From Ignavibacteriota bacterium (GTDB lineage Bacteria > Bacteroidota > Ignavibacteria > Ignavibacteriales > Melioribacteraceae), in contig PDPT01000046.1 of NCBI GenBank assembly GCA_002746605.1, forward strand, positions 1 to 62,313: a stretch of DNA of 62,313 nt. Reading direction: 5' to 3'. Numbering within the stretch: the stretch's first letter is position 1; each line of letters starts with the position of its first letter. A program made the position numbers and the translations under genes. Under the pieces are notes generated by a model. The model ran no database searches and was not told where the DNA came from. It saw only the letters and a program-made list of their open reading frames with translations. Below are positions 29,559 through 38,182 of the stretch, in pieces.

Positions 29559-32015
29559 TTATCCCAAATAATTTATTATTCTTAAAATATCTCTGTAAAT
29601 CCCCGATACGGTAAACTCCGCTCCGGCACCTCGTCCTCTAATTATTAAAGGCTGATTATTACAATTATCAGTTGTGATAGCTGCAATATTATCATTGCCT
29701 TTTAAGTTGTAGAAAGGATGATTTACGGAAATTTCTTGTAATTTTACAGAAGCTTTATTGTTTTCAAATTTGGCTACATATCTTAAAACATTATTTCTCT
29801 TATCGGCTTTCTTTTTTCTTTCTTCGAACTTTTTATCTTCTTTTGCCAATATTTCAAAAAAGTTATCCAATGTTTTTACTTTTCTGGCTTTTATAGGAAC
29901 TAAGTTCTCTATTTCAATATTTTCAAGCTCAAAATCTTTACCTGTTTCTCTTATTAATATTAATAGTTTTCTTGCAACATCCAAACCGTTTAAATCATCT
30001 CTTGGGTCCGGTTCGGTAAAACCATTTTCTTTAGCACTCTTTACCAATTTTGAAAATGGAATATCAGTAGAAAATTCATTAAACAAATAGCTGAGTGTTC
30101 CCGAGAAAACACCTTCTATTTTTGTAACTTTTTCACCCGAATTAATTAAATCCCTAAGTGAAGAAATTATTGGAAGACCGGCACCCACATTTGTGCTATA
30201 TAAAAACTTTACATTATTTCTTAATGCAGTTTCTTGAAGAGTTTTATAAAAACTATATTCTTTTGTATTGGCAATTTTATTCGGTGTTGTAATAGAAATA
30301 TTTGCTTCCATTATTTCCTGATAAAAAGGTATTGCAACTTCGTTTGCAGTACAATCAACAAATATGGAATTGGCAAGGTTTTGAGTTTTCATTTTAGAAA
30401 TAAATTCTTTTATATTTGATTTTAGTTTCGATTGCTTTAAGTTTTGCTCCCATTTACTTAATTCAATTCCGTTGTTATCAAAATACATTTTTTTGCTGTT
30501 GGCAATTGCTGTTAGTCTTATTTCTATTCCTTTGGAATCAAATAAAAATTTACTTTTATCTTCAATATGTTCTATTAGTGCTTTTCCAATTAAGCTGGTC
30601 CCGACTAAATAGATATTATAAATTTTCTTTTGTGCTAAAAAGAGAGCATCGTGTAAAACATTTAACGCTTTTGCCAAATCTTCATTTTTAATAACAAATG
30701 AAATATTTAATTCGGAAGAACCTTGCGCAATTGCTATTAAATTAATTCCATTTTTACCGACCGCATCAAAAACCTTTCCGGAAATTCCGGGAGTGTGCCT
30801 CATATCTTCCCCCACAACAGCAATTATTGAAAGATTTTCCTCAGCTTCAATTTCGTTTACTTGTCCGTCAAATATTTCTAACCTGAGTGATTTTTGAATA
30901 GCTGCTTTTGCTGTTTTACCATCTTGAGGTAAAACAGCAATACAAAGACTTAAACTAGAAGAACCTTGAGTAAGCAGAATTGTATTAATTTTTTCGTCAG
31001 CCAAGGTATTAAAAATTTTTGAAGTTATTTCTTCGTTACCAAACAAACCACTTCCACTTACTCTTAAAAGCGTAATGTTATCTACGGAAGAAATACCTTT
31101 TGCATTAAATCTTATTTTTGACTCTCGCTGCAAAATTACTGTACCTTTAAAATCTGTATTAAATGTGTTTCTGATTCTAATTTTTATTTTTTTATCCAAA
31201 GCAGGTTTCATTGTTGGCGGATAAATTACTTTAGCACCAAAATATGACATTTCCATTGCTTCTTGGTATGTAATTGCCTTGAGGGGTGTTGCTTCGTTTA
31301 CTTTTTGAGGATCCGCTGTTAAGATACCGTTTACATCAGTCCAAATTTCAATTTCTTTAGCATTTAATGCGGCACCAAACAATGATGCTGTTAAATCGGA
31401 ACCACCTCTTCCGAGTGTGGTAATTTCATTATTTTCATTTGAGCCTAAAAAACCAGTAATTATCTGAATACTTTTATTCTTTTTAAAATGCTTTATAATA
31501 TTTTTATAAGTTACTTCTATGTTTATATTGGCATTTCCAAAATTTGAATCGGTTTTGACAATCTTTGATGCTTTTAAGTATTCACATTTGATATTATTGC
31601 TTTTTAATGCTTCGGAAATAATGAATGCAGAAAGCCTTTCTCCATAACTGAGAATTGTATCTAAAATTCTAGGAGTAAGTTCTTTTAACAAGTAAACTCC
31701 TTTCAAAATATCAGCTAATTCATCGAAATCTCTGTGAACTTCTTTGAAAATAATATTTTTTTTTGAGTGTGTTACTAAATTATCAAAAACTTCTATATGT
31801 CTTAACCGCAAAGCATGGTAATCACTAAGATAGGAATCTTCACGGTTTAATGTTTTATTTGCAATTTCAATTAAACTATTAGTAGTACCTCCAAAAGCCG
31901 ACATGATTACTGAGAATTCAGCCTTTTTGTTATAGTAGCTTTTAATAATGTTAATTACTTTTTTTATAGCTTCAACACTGCCTACCGATGTTCCGCCAAA
32001 TTTTAATATCTTCAT
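29559..32015 (-). CDS. thrA: Bifunctional aspartokinase / homoserine dehydrogenase ThrA
   Basis: 818 residues, typical of the fused enzyme. The aspartokinase domain opens MKILKFGGTSVGS and includes TLGRGGSDLTA. Two ACT-like regulatory segments (about residues 310-460) follow, with RVSGSGLF and VGEDMRHTPGISGKVFDAV. The homoserine dehydrogenase domain (from about 460) has GTSLIGKALIE, TPNKIANT, NVGAGLPIISSLRDL, GVFSGTLSYLFNEF and EPDPRDDLNGLDVARKLLIL. It provides the first and third steps of threonine synthesis; the ACT domains suggest feedback inhibition by threonine. It is followed by asd. Confidence 0.96.
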   Translation of the reverse strand: MKILKFGGTSVGSVEAIKKVINIIKSYYNKKAEFSVIMSAFGGTTNSLIEIANKTLNREDSYLSDYHALRLRHIEVFDNLVTHSKKNIIFKEVHRDFDELADILKGVYLLKELTPRILDTILSYGERLSAFIISEALKSNNIKCEYLKASKIVKTDSNFGNANINIEVTYKNIIKHFKKNKSIQIITGFLGSNENNEITTLGRGGSDLTASLFGAALNAKEIEIWTDVNGILTADPQKVNEATPLKAITYQEAMEMSYFGAKVIYPPTMKPALDKKIKIRIRNTFNTDFKGTVILQRESKIRFNAKGISSVDNITLLRVSGSGLFGNEEITSKIFNTLADEKINTILLTQGSSSLSLCIAVLPQDGKTAKAAIQKSLRLEIFDGQVNEIEAEENLSIIAVVGEDMRHTPGISGKVFDAVGKNGINLIAIAQGSSELNISFVIKNEDLAKALNVLHDALFLAQKKIYNIYLVGTSLIGKALIEHIEDKSKFLFDSKGIEIRLTAIANSKKMYFDNNGIELSKWEQNLKQSKLKSNIKEFISKMKTQNLANSIFVDCTANEVAIPFYQEIMEANISITTPNKIANTKEYSFYKTLQETALRNNVKFLYSTNVGAGLPIISSLRDLINSGEKVTKIEGVFSGTLSYLFNEFSTDIPFSKLVKSAKENGFTEPDPRDDLNGLDVARKLLILIRETGKDFELENIEIENLVPIKARKVKTLDNFFEILAKEDKKFEERKKKADKRNNVLRYVAKFENNKASVKLQEISVNHPFYNLKGNDNIAAITTDNCNNQPLIIRGRGAGAEFTVSGIYRDILRIINYLG

Positions 32016-32234
32016 ATTAAATAAAATTTTAATAAATAAACTTATATAATAGGAATAATGTTTATTAAGAACAAATCAATATTACTTTTAGAACAAAATA
32101 TTAATAAAAAAACTTTTTAAGATTTAAAGTTTTAATAAAAAAAAATTACTTATTTTTGTATTATTGTTATATTATAATCTTTTACAATATAAAATGACAA
32201 TAATATTATTATAATAAATCACAAAGGACCAATC
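32016..32234. promoter_or_regulatory. Divergent promoter region between thrA and ompA-like gene
   Basis: About 220 bases, nearly all A and T. TATTATTGT at 32159 pairs with ACAATAATA at 32197-32205, with further inner pairing (TTATATT/AATATAA), giving a long AT stem just upstream of the OmpA-like gene. It could be an operator or transcript leader structure. No threonine-leader peptide or T-box was recognised on the thrA side. Confidence 0.35.
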
Positions 32235-33800
32235 ATGAACAAAACATCAAACAATTTAATAGCTATTTTTTTATTCTTTCTAAGTTTCACTGTATTTGCT
32301 CAAACAGAAGATACTGAAGATACACTAAAAGTTTATAAAACAAGTTGGTATGTTGGTATCTCCGGAAGTTATCCCAGGTTTTTAGGTTTAACTCAAGAAT
32401 CTATTGCCGGAGACAGAAATGTCGGTGGAGCTTTACATCTCGGTTATAATATAACCGAACATTTTAGTTTAAGGCTCTCTCCCGGTTATGTTTTATTGCA
32501 TTCATTTTATTACAAGAATAATGGAGAACAAGATAATTTTGTAAATATGGGGGTCTTAAATTTAGAGTTAATCTACAATATACTTCCTTGCGAAAGAATA
32601 ACTCCTTTTCTTTTGGTTGGATACGGTGCAACTTATTTTGGCTCTTCCAATCCTTACTTAGGAACAGGTGGTGAGAGAGTTCACATGGAAGATAATTTTA
32701 CAGGTTATCAGTTAGAACTTGGTGTAGGTGCTGAGTTTAAATTCTGGAACAGATTAAGTTTAAGAGCTGAATTAAATTATTTAAATGCTTCTAATAATAA
32801 GATTGATGGGAATGACTCCGATAACGAGACTAAAGGTTTGCTATCCAACAATGGTGATGCTTACATGAATCTTGGCATTGGGTTAAATTGGTATTTCTGG
32901 AGAGGCAAAAGATCAAGAATATGTGAACCCGAAATAAAAATTCAAGAAGTAATTACAGAAATTCCTATAGAAAAAATTGTAGTTGATACAGTTTTTATTG
33001 ATAATATAATTGAGAAAGCTATAGTTACAAGAGAATCTTTTGTATTGGAAAAAGTTAAATTTAAATTTGATGAAGCTGCTCTTACAGAAGAAGCTAAACT
33101 AATTTTACTAAATGTTGCAAAAATACTGAATAAATATCCTGAAGAAAAAATTGAAATTATTGGTCATACTGATAGCTGGGGAAATGATGAATATAACATG
33201 GAACTCTCAAACAAAAGAGCCGCTTTAGTTAGAAGATTCTTAACTGCCAATGGTGTTGATTCGACCAGATTATTTACTACTGGCTGCGGAGAAAGAGAGC
33301 CAATTGCATCTAACAATACCAAAGAAGGAAGAGCATTAAACAGAAGAATTGAGTTTAGTATTTTTGACGGCACCCCTCATCAATGTCCTGAACCTATTGG
33401 AGTAAAGCCTAAAGAAACCAATGATGAAATCTTAAAAATAACAAAGGCAATACAGAATAAAGGAAAGCTTACATTTTCCAATATTAATTTTAGAGTAAAT
33501 AGTGATGAAATCTTAGACAACTCTAAAGAAATTTTAGATAATGTAGTTGTTGTACTTAACGAACTACCGAATGTTAAGTTAGATATTCAAGGTTATACAG
33601 ATAGCGATGGCAATAAAAAATATAATCAAGACTTATCTGCACGAAGAGCTGCTTCAGTTAAAAAGTATCTTGTTGCTAAAGGCATAGCTGCAAATCGCTT
33701 AACTACAAAAGGTTTTGGAGAATCAAATCCTATTGCTGATAATAAAACAAAAGAAGGTAGAGCTAAAAACAGAAGAATTGAGTTTGAAGTAGTTGATTAA
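32235..33800 (+). CDS. OmpA-family outer-membrane protein with two peptidoglycan-binding domains
   Basis: 521 residues. A signal peptide (cut near FAQ-TED) is followed by an N-terminal beta-barrel-like domain (about residues 35-230: SWYVGISGSYPRF, LGYNITEHFSLRLSPGY, GAEFKFWNRLSLRAELNY). Two OmpA C-terminal domains come next (about 270-375 and 405-521). Each keeps the peptidoglycan-binding set: GHTDSWGN...LSNKRAALV...NRRIEF in the first and GYTDSDGN...LSARRAASV...NRRIEF in the second. The protein should anchor the outer membrane to the cell wall. Duplicated OmpA domains are less common than single ones. AAAGGA precedes the ATG. Confidence 0.92.
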   Translation: MNKTSNNLIAIFLFFLSFTVFAQTEDTEDTLKVYKTSWYVGISGSYPRFLGLTQESIAGDRNVGGALHLGYNITEHFSLRLSPGYVLLHSFYYKNNGEQDNFVNMGVLNLELIYNILPCERITPFLLVGYGATYFGSSNPYLGTGGERVHMEDNFTGYQLELGVGAEFKFWNRLSLRAELNYLNASNNKIDGNDSDNETKGLLSNNGDAYMNLGIGLNWYFWRGKRSRICEPEIKIQEVITEIPIEKIVVDTVFIDNIIEKAIVTRESFVLEKVKFKFDEAALTEEAKLILLNVAKILNKYPEEKIEIIGHTDSWGNDEYNMELSNKRAALVRRFLTANGVDSTRLFTTGCGEREPIASNNTKEGRALNRRIEFSIFDGTPHQCPEPIGVKPKETNDEILKITKAIQNKGKLTFSNINFRVNSDEILDNSKEILDNVVVVLNELPNVKLDIQGYTDSDGNKKYNQDLSARRAASVKKYLVAKGIAANRLTTKGFGESNPIADNKTKEGRAKNRRIEFEVVD

Positions 33801-33821
33801 AACTTAAAGAAATAAACTTCT

Positions 33822-33860
33822 AAAATCCCTATCACTTAAATAGTTTTAGGGATTTTTTTT
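33822..33860 (+). terminator. Intrinsic terminator of the OmpA-like gene
   Basis: AAAATCCCTA (33822-33831) and TAGGGATTTT (33847-33856) form a 10-bp stem with a 15-nt loop, followed immediately by further Ts, 22 nt after the stop codon. This is a standard rho-independent terminator. Confidence 0.85.
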
Positions 33861-34050
33861 ATATTACTCAACAAACCTAAACCCGCACTTTTCGGTAAAA
33901 TTACTTTTAGATTACCCAAATTAAATCGCTTTAAATTATCGTACAAAAATTGATATTGAAAAAATTATTTAGATGCTTTAAATCCAATTTTTTTTATATG
34001 ATATAATTTTTTTAGACTTAGACTATAAATAGAAGTAAATTTTTAGAACA

Positions 34051-34108
34051 GTAAAGGGTGAAATGGTAACGAGTAAAGGGTGAAATGGTAACGAGTAAAG
34101 AGTAAAAC
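34051..34108. repeat. 22-nt tandem repeat at leader-distal end of the CRISPR array
   Basis: GTAAAGGGTGAAATGGTAAC plus GA (22 nt) occurs twice head to tail (34051-34072, 34073-34094) and is followed by a partial third copy, GTAAAGAGTAAAAC (34095-34108), that ends exactly where the first CRISPR repeat begins. The final TAAAAC matches the last six bases of the CRISPR repeat. Its role is unknown. The rest of 33861-34050 is AT-rich with no feature seen. Confidence 0.8.
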
Positions 34109-35525
34109 ATTTCAATTCTATAATAGTACGATTAAAACCCAATTAGATTTTTCACGAAGCAAATATTTCCAAGATTTCAATTCTATAATAGTACGATTAA
34201 AACTCAAACAGTTCATTAAGAGTTTCAGCAGTTTCTTTTATTTCAATTCTATAATAGTACGATTAAAACCGATAAGCTAATTGAGCTTACTCACGGAGAT
34301 AAATGAATTTCAATTCTATAATAGTACGATTAAAACCTTACTAAAACTATCTTGATGAGTTCTACAATGTATATTTCAATTCTATAATAGTACGATTAAA
34401 ACTTTGAAAATAAATCATTAATATGATTTACTAACGGAAATTTCAATTCTATAATAGTACGATTAAAACGAACAAAGATAGAGAGTATATATGCCTTAGT
34501 TTTGGATTTCAATTCTATAATAGTACGATTAAAACCTTAGATGACATAGATTTGTCTACTTTTTTAGAAGAATTTCAATTCTATAATAGTACGATTAAAA
34601 CAATTGCTGGAGTTCTTATGCTTTTGGAGGTACATGCATTTCAATTCTATAATAGTACGATTAAAACGGAATGGCAAGAAATTGTATGTCTCAGCGGTTG
34701 GAAATTTCAATTCTATAATAGTACGATTAAAACCCTAGTACCAACAATGTTGATGTTGCATCATACTCTATTTCAATTCTATAATAGTACGATTAAAACA
34801 CACTACTTATATTCGGAGAATTTTATTGCAACGATATTTCAATTCTATAATAGTACGATTAAAACTATGAAAAACATCAAAAACTCATGGACAGTATTAT
34901 ATTTCAATTCTATAATAGTACGATTAAAACGATAGAGTTCATGGATACTTTTGATGACCCGAAAATATTTCAATTCTATAATAGTACGATTAAAACTTGG
35001 GCGCACTCGCTCAGTAAAGCGTCGAGTCTAGAATTTCAATTCTATAATAGTACGATTAAAACGGATACGAGGTCAAGAAGGCTAAGTTTGATATCTGTAA
35101 TTTCAATTCTATAATAGTACGATTAAAACCACCCGCTTCACTTTCCGAAGCAAAAAAAGATCTACATTTCAATTCTATAATAGTACGATTAAAACAATAG
35201 AAAAAAAAGCTAAAGAGTTAAACGCTGCGAAATTTCAATTCTATAATAGTACGATTAAAACCTTTGCTAAAATAACTATAACATCTACCGTTAATGCATT
35301 TCAATTCTATAATAGTACGATTAAAACATAATGGAGATGATTTCACGAGTATCTGTTCTGCCCTATTTCAATTCTATAATAGTACGATTAAAACTTCATG
35401 ATGTGCACCTTAATCTTAGTTGGGAAAAAATTTCAATTCTATAATAGTACGATTAAAACGAAATTACAAGAACATGTTAAGTAAGTCAGCAATAAATTTC
35501 AATTCTATAATAGTACGATTAAAAC
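34109..35525 (-). CRISPR. Type I-B CRISPR array, 22 repeats and 21 spacers
   Basis: Twenty-two copies of a 30-nt repeat, starting ATTTCAATTC and ending GATTAAAAC on the + strand. All copies appear identical; start positions are 34109, 34174, 34240, 34307, 34373, 34440, 34506, 34572, 34638, 34704, 34770, 34836, 34901, 34967, 35033, 35100, 35166, 35232, 35298, 35365, 35430 and 35496. The 21 spacers are 35-37 nt and all differ. The minus strand is proposed as the transcribed one: the repeat then starts GTTTTAATC and ends AATTGAAAT, giving the familiar ATTGAAA(C/T) 5' handle after Cas6 cleavage, and it puts the leader next to cas2. Open frames across the array that encode a repeated FQFYNSTIKT are artefacts. 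Confidence 0.98.
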
Positions 35526-35662
35526 TGCCGTAAAATAGCCCTTTTTGAACTGTTTTGCAAGCTTTTTTATTGACTTAGTGCGTCTATGTACAATACTGCT
35601 TTTTTTACCGTTCCTCGACAACTGCCACTAATTTTACAGATTTTACTAGGAATTGAAGGATT
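35526..35662 (-). promoter_or_regulatory. Probable CRISPR leader
   Basis: The 137 bases between the last repeat and the cas2 stop. On the minus strand the segment next to the first repeat reads AAGGGCTATTTTACGGCA before GTTTTAATC, preceded by AT-rich DNA with A-runs. Position beside cas2 and array polarity support leader identity, and the crRNA promoter should lie here. Exact promoter elements were not assigned. Confidence 0.6.
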
Positions 35663-35926
35663 TTATATGAATGTATCGGTCTCATTTCTTTCTATTCCTA
35701 TTACCTCTCTTTCCGTGTAATTTTGTGAATCGAATTTATATATTATTATCGAGTCTTTTTCTTTGTTTATTCTTTCTGATATTCCTTTTTTTATTATTTC
35801 AAACTGGCTTTCCGTTACATCTCCTTCAAATACAGAGTTCTGGATCCAAATTAAGTGCTGCCTTAAAAATTTTAATAGCTTTATTCCTCGCTTAGGAGCA
35901 GCATCATAAACTGCAATCATGTACAT
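35663..35926 (-). CDS. cas2: CRISPR-associated endoribonuclease/integration protein Cas2
   Basis: 87 residues, standard length. The opening MYMIAVYDAAPKRGIKLLKFLRQHL is the first beta strand with the conserved Asp (D8), and WIQNSVFEGDVTESQF follows, as in Cas2 of type I systems. Cas2 dimers bridge Cas1 dimers in the spacer-integration complex. It is the last cas gene, immediately next to the leader. Confidence 0.96.
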   Translation of the reverse strand: MYMIAVYDAAPKRGIKLLKFLRQHLIWIQNSVFEGDVTESQFEIIKKGISERINKEKDSIIIYKFDSQNYTEREVIGIERNETDTFI

Positions 35927-36152
35927 AATAATCCCACTATTTTACAAATATTTAATTAAATCATTGTTTTTTTAAGTCATAATAAATTCGAACAAAAGTT
36001 AATTTCTAAAAAAATCTACTCTTAGATACAGCAGGATAATTCAAGGTTTGTTTCATATTTATTCTCCAACTCTTCTATTATTTTTATTTCTAATATAATT
36101 TTATTCATCAATAAAATCACCAATTTATTTACATTAAAAAAATTAAAGTCCG
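35927..36152. other. cas1-cas2 gap with a 16-codon minus-strand ORF
   Basis: cas1 and cas2 are usually close together, but here 226 bases separate them. On the minus strand an ATG at 36056, seven bases after GGAG, opens a 16-residue frame (MKQTLNYPAVSKSRFF, stop at 36006). It may be a remnant or chance. No terminator or CRISPR-repeat-like sequence was seen, and the function is unknown. Confidence 0.25.
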
Positions 36153-37244
36153 TTACCACCAAATTTTAAAGGGCTTATACTGCTTCTCATCCAAAATATG
36201 TTTTACAATCTTATAACATTCAAGTCTAATTAAGTGTCTATAACTTACTGAACGTTTAAGATTTCTGTGCTTGATTGTTGTCTTAAGTTTTTCATCAAAC
36301 TCTTTTAAATAAATTTTTCTTCCTTCTTCCGTTAAAAGACAAAAGTTTAATTTTTTATCAAAATGTTTTTCCTTTATTTGCTTTTTATTTAGCAGACTAA
36401 AAATTATTCTATCGGCAAGAAGCGGCTTAAAGATTTCAGCAATATCAAGAGCAAGTGAAAATCTTCTTTCGCCTGGTTCATGTAAAAAACTAATTAACGG
36501 ATTAAGTTGAGTTTTATAAATTTCACTTAGTACTGAGGTATAAACCAAAGAATTACCAAAAGAGATTAAAGCATTTATTTCATTTGTCGGTGGTCTCTTC
36601 TCCCTCTTAGAAAAATTTATTGGTTTATCAATTATCAAATTCCATGTTGTATAGTAAATTGATCGGATATTTCCTTCAATTCCCATTAGCTCCTGAACAT
36701 CTTCTGTATATTTAATCTTAGATATTAAATCTTCAACTCTTGGTAAAAAGGGCGACATATCTTTTCCGCGTGCATTATAATAGAGCAGATTTTTTCTAAT
36801 ATTTTCTCCGGCTCCTTCAACAAATTTTTGTGCTATTACCGTCCGTTTAGAATTTTCAATATAATGATTAACCTGCCGAACCAAAAGTTTACCTGAGACA
36901 AACGGTTCACGCGGATAAAAACTACCACTATAATATCCGTAGTAATTAAATAGATGCAGAGTAATTTGTTTTTGAGAAATAAAGTTTAAGAATTTTGTAT
37001 TGAAGCGGAGTTCACTAAAGCAATAAAGTGATTCAATATCTTCAACTGGAATAGGTTTTCTTGGCATTCTCTTAGGTTCTTTCTCATCCAAGGTTTCATT
37101 TGTCGATTCATCTTCAACTTCAATAATATCTTCATCTTCTTTGAGAAGTTCTTCAGGTTCTTCACTTTTTCCGGGTTCAAAATATAATGTGTTTTGTTTG
37201 CGGATTAGTTTCCCACTGCTAAATATGTAATAGTTTCTTTTCAT
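36153..37244 (-). CDS. cas1: CRISPR integrase Cas1 with an acidic N-terminal insertion
   Basis: 363 residues, about 30 more than most type I-B Cas1. It integrates spacers at the leader end. The N-terminal beta domain starts YYIFSSGKLIRKQNTLYF and resumes at PIPVEDIESLYCFSELRFNTKFLNFIS. Between them, about residues 25-63 form an acidic, low-complexity stretch (GKSEEPEELLKEDEDIIEV and on) not seen in the usual domain. The catalytic residues are present: E190 (GIEGNIRS), H255 (FLHEPGERRFSLALDIAE) and D267/E270. The gene follows the four-helix-bundle gene by 31 nt. The insertion should lie in a loop of the beta domain; its purpose is unknown. Confidence 0.95.
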   Translation of the reverse strand: MKRNYYIFSSGKLIRKQNTLYFEPGKSEEPEELLKEDEDIIEVEDESTNETLDEKEPKRMPRKPIPVEDIESLYCFSELRFNTKFLNFISQKQITLHLFNYYGYYSGSFYPREPFVSGKLLVRQVNHYIENSKRTVIAQKFVEGAGENIRKNLLYYNARGKDMSPFLPRVEDLISKIKYTEDVQELMGIEGNIRSIYYTTWNLIIDKPINFSKREKRPPTNEINALISFGNSLVYTSVLSEIYKTQLNPLISFLHEPGERRFSLALDIAEIFKPLLADRIIFSLLNKKQIKEKHFDKKLNFCLLTEEGRKIYLKEFDEKLKTTIKHRNLKRSVSYRHLIRLECYKIVKHILDEKQYKPFKIWW

Positions 37245-37275
37245 AATGGTTATCAGATTTACAGGTTGTCATGTT

Positions 37276-37698
37276 TTAGGTTTTGGGTTTGATTGTTGTT
37301 CTCAGATATTTTATAAAACTTGATAGTTGTTTTATTATTGATATTGATTGTTCAAGATTAATTTTAAATTCTTTTTTTGTTATATAATTTAAATCATAAG
37401 CAATATAAATCAAAGTTCTTACTTCTCCTGCTGAGCCTTTAGAATAATTAAGAAATCTTTTAAATTCAGGATTACTATCTCGTTCGAGTCCTTCTGCAAT
37501 ATTAGTTAAAATTGAAACAACAGCTCTTTGAATTTGATCTTTTAATCCATAATCTTTTTTGAATTCATTTTTACTGGTTAATTCATAAATTACTTTACAA
37601 AATTCCCTTGATTGTTTCCAAACATTTAGATCTTCAAATCTTTCTATTCTTTTTTGTACTTTTAACCTTCTAACCTGCCAACCAATTAAACATAACAC
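37276..37698 (-). CDS. Four-helix-bundle protein (23S rRNA intervening-sequence protein family)
   Basis: 140 residues, with core residues of the S23/IVP-type four-helix-bundle family: RFEDLNVWKQSREFCKVIYELT, YGLKDQIQRAVVSILTNIAEGLERDS, FKRFLNYSKGSAGEVRTLIYIAYDLNYI. Members occur in rRNA intervening sequences and as solitary genes, and are distant relatives of the Avd protein of diversity-generating retroelements. No firm function is known for solitary ones. Here it sits inside the cas operon, between cas4 (13-nt overlap) and cas1, in the same orientation. It is not a standard cas gene. The first 14 or so residues (MLCLIGWQVRRLKV) look unlike the family and may be untranslated. Confidence 0.85.
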   Translation of the reverse strand: MLCLIGWQVRRLKVQKRIERFEDLNVWKQSREFCKVIYELTSKNEFKKDYGLKDQIQRAVVSILTNIAEGLERDSNPEFKRFLNYSKGSAGEVRTLIYIAYDLNYITKKEFKINLEQSISIIKQLSSFIKYLRTTIKPKT

Positions 37699-38175
37699 AA
37701 ATCATAATAACTGCATTTTTTACAAAATGGTTTGTCAATAACATTCGGGGGAGTTTCTTCACTTAAAATTTTAATTATTTCTTTTTTAATTTCTTTTAAT
37801 TTGTCTTCATCTTTTTCATTCAGTTCAACATCTACAGTTTGTCGTAATTTGGGATAATCTATTTTTCCTTTAATACCTGTAATTCCTTTTTTCTTTAGGA
37901 CACTTATATAATATTTAACTTGCCAGATATGTGTCTCTTCCATCTTATCGGATTTTTTAACTTCGTGAATAGTCTTTGTCTTATGATCGTAATTATCTAA
38001 CACAATATTATCAATATAGATTTCTTTTTTTTTTACGCTTATAGGTCGATTCGGAAATAAATCGCCCCATTGCAACAACATCGCTGTTATGCTCCATTTG
38101 GATAGAATTACTGAAAAGCCATAAATGTCTATGACAATGAAAAAAATACGAAATTTGTGTACCAATTAAACTCAT
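37686..38175 (-). CDS. cas4: Cas4 exonuclease, frameshifted at a poly-A run
   Basis: The true start is an ATG at 38175, 7 nt after the cas3' stop. It begins MSLIGTQISYFFHCHRHLWL, the normal Cas4 N-terminus with the first Fe-S cysteine (C14), but this frame stops at 38011. The rest is in another frame: EIYIDNIVLDNYDHKTKTIHEVKKSDKMEE with the RecB-like EVKK and HIWQVKYY motifs, ending PFCKKCSYYDLCYV with the other three cysteines. The frames meet at ten A residues (complement of T-run 38025-38034); nine would join them into a 162-residue protein. A frame-only call from 38165 gives a false N-terminus (MVHKFRIFF). Options: real inactivation, transcriptional slippage or +1 frameshifting at A10, or a sequencing error. 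Cas4 selects PAM-bearing prespacers with Cas1-Cas2. Confidence 0.9.
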
Positions 38176-38182
38176 TACGAAA

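Noticed and set aside
32016..32234. Threonine attenuator before thrA
   Set aside because: No leader peptide rich in Thr/Ile codons and no terminator-antiterminator pair on the thrA side.
34552..35114. Open frames encoding a repeated FQFYNSTIKT peptide
   Set aside because: They are translations of the CRISPR repeats, whose repeat-plus-spacer period of about 66 nt keeps one frame open; not a protein.
37276..37698. Diversity-generating retroelement (Avd) next to the cas genes
   Set aside because: No reverse transcriptase, template repeat or variable repeat is seen nearby; the protein fits the broader solitary four-helix-bundle family.
38011..38165. An N-terminus MVHKFRIFFIVIDIYG for Cas4
   Set aside because: It is the wrong frame over the true Cas4 N-terminus, which reads MSLIGTQISYFFHCH from 38175.
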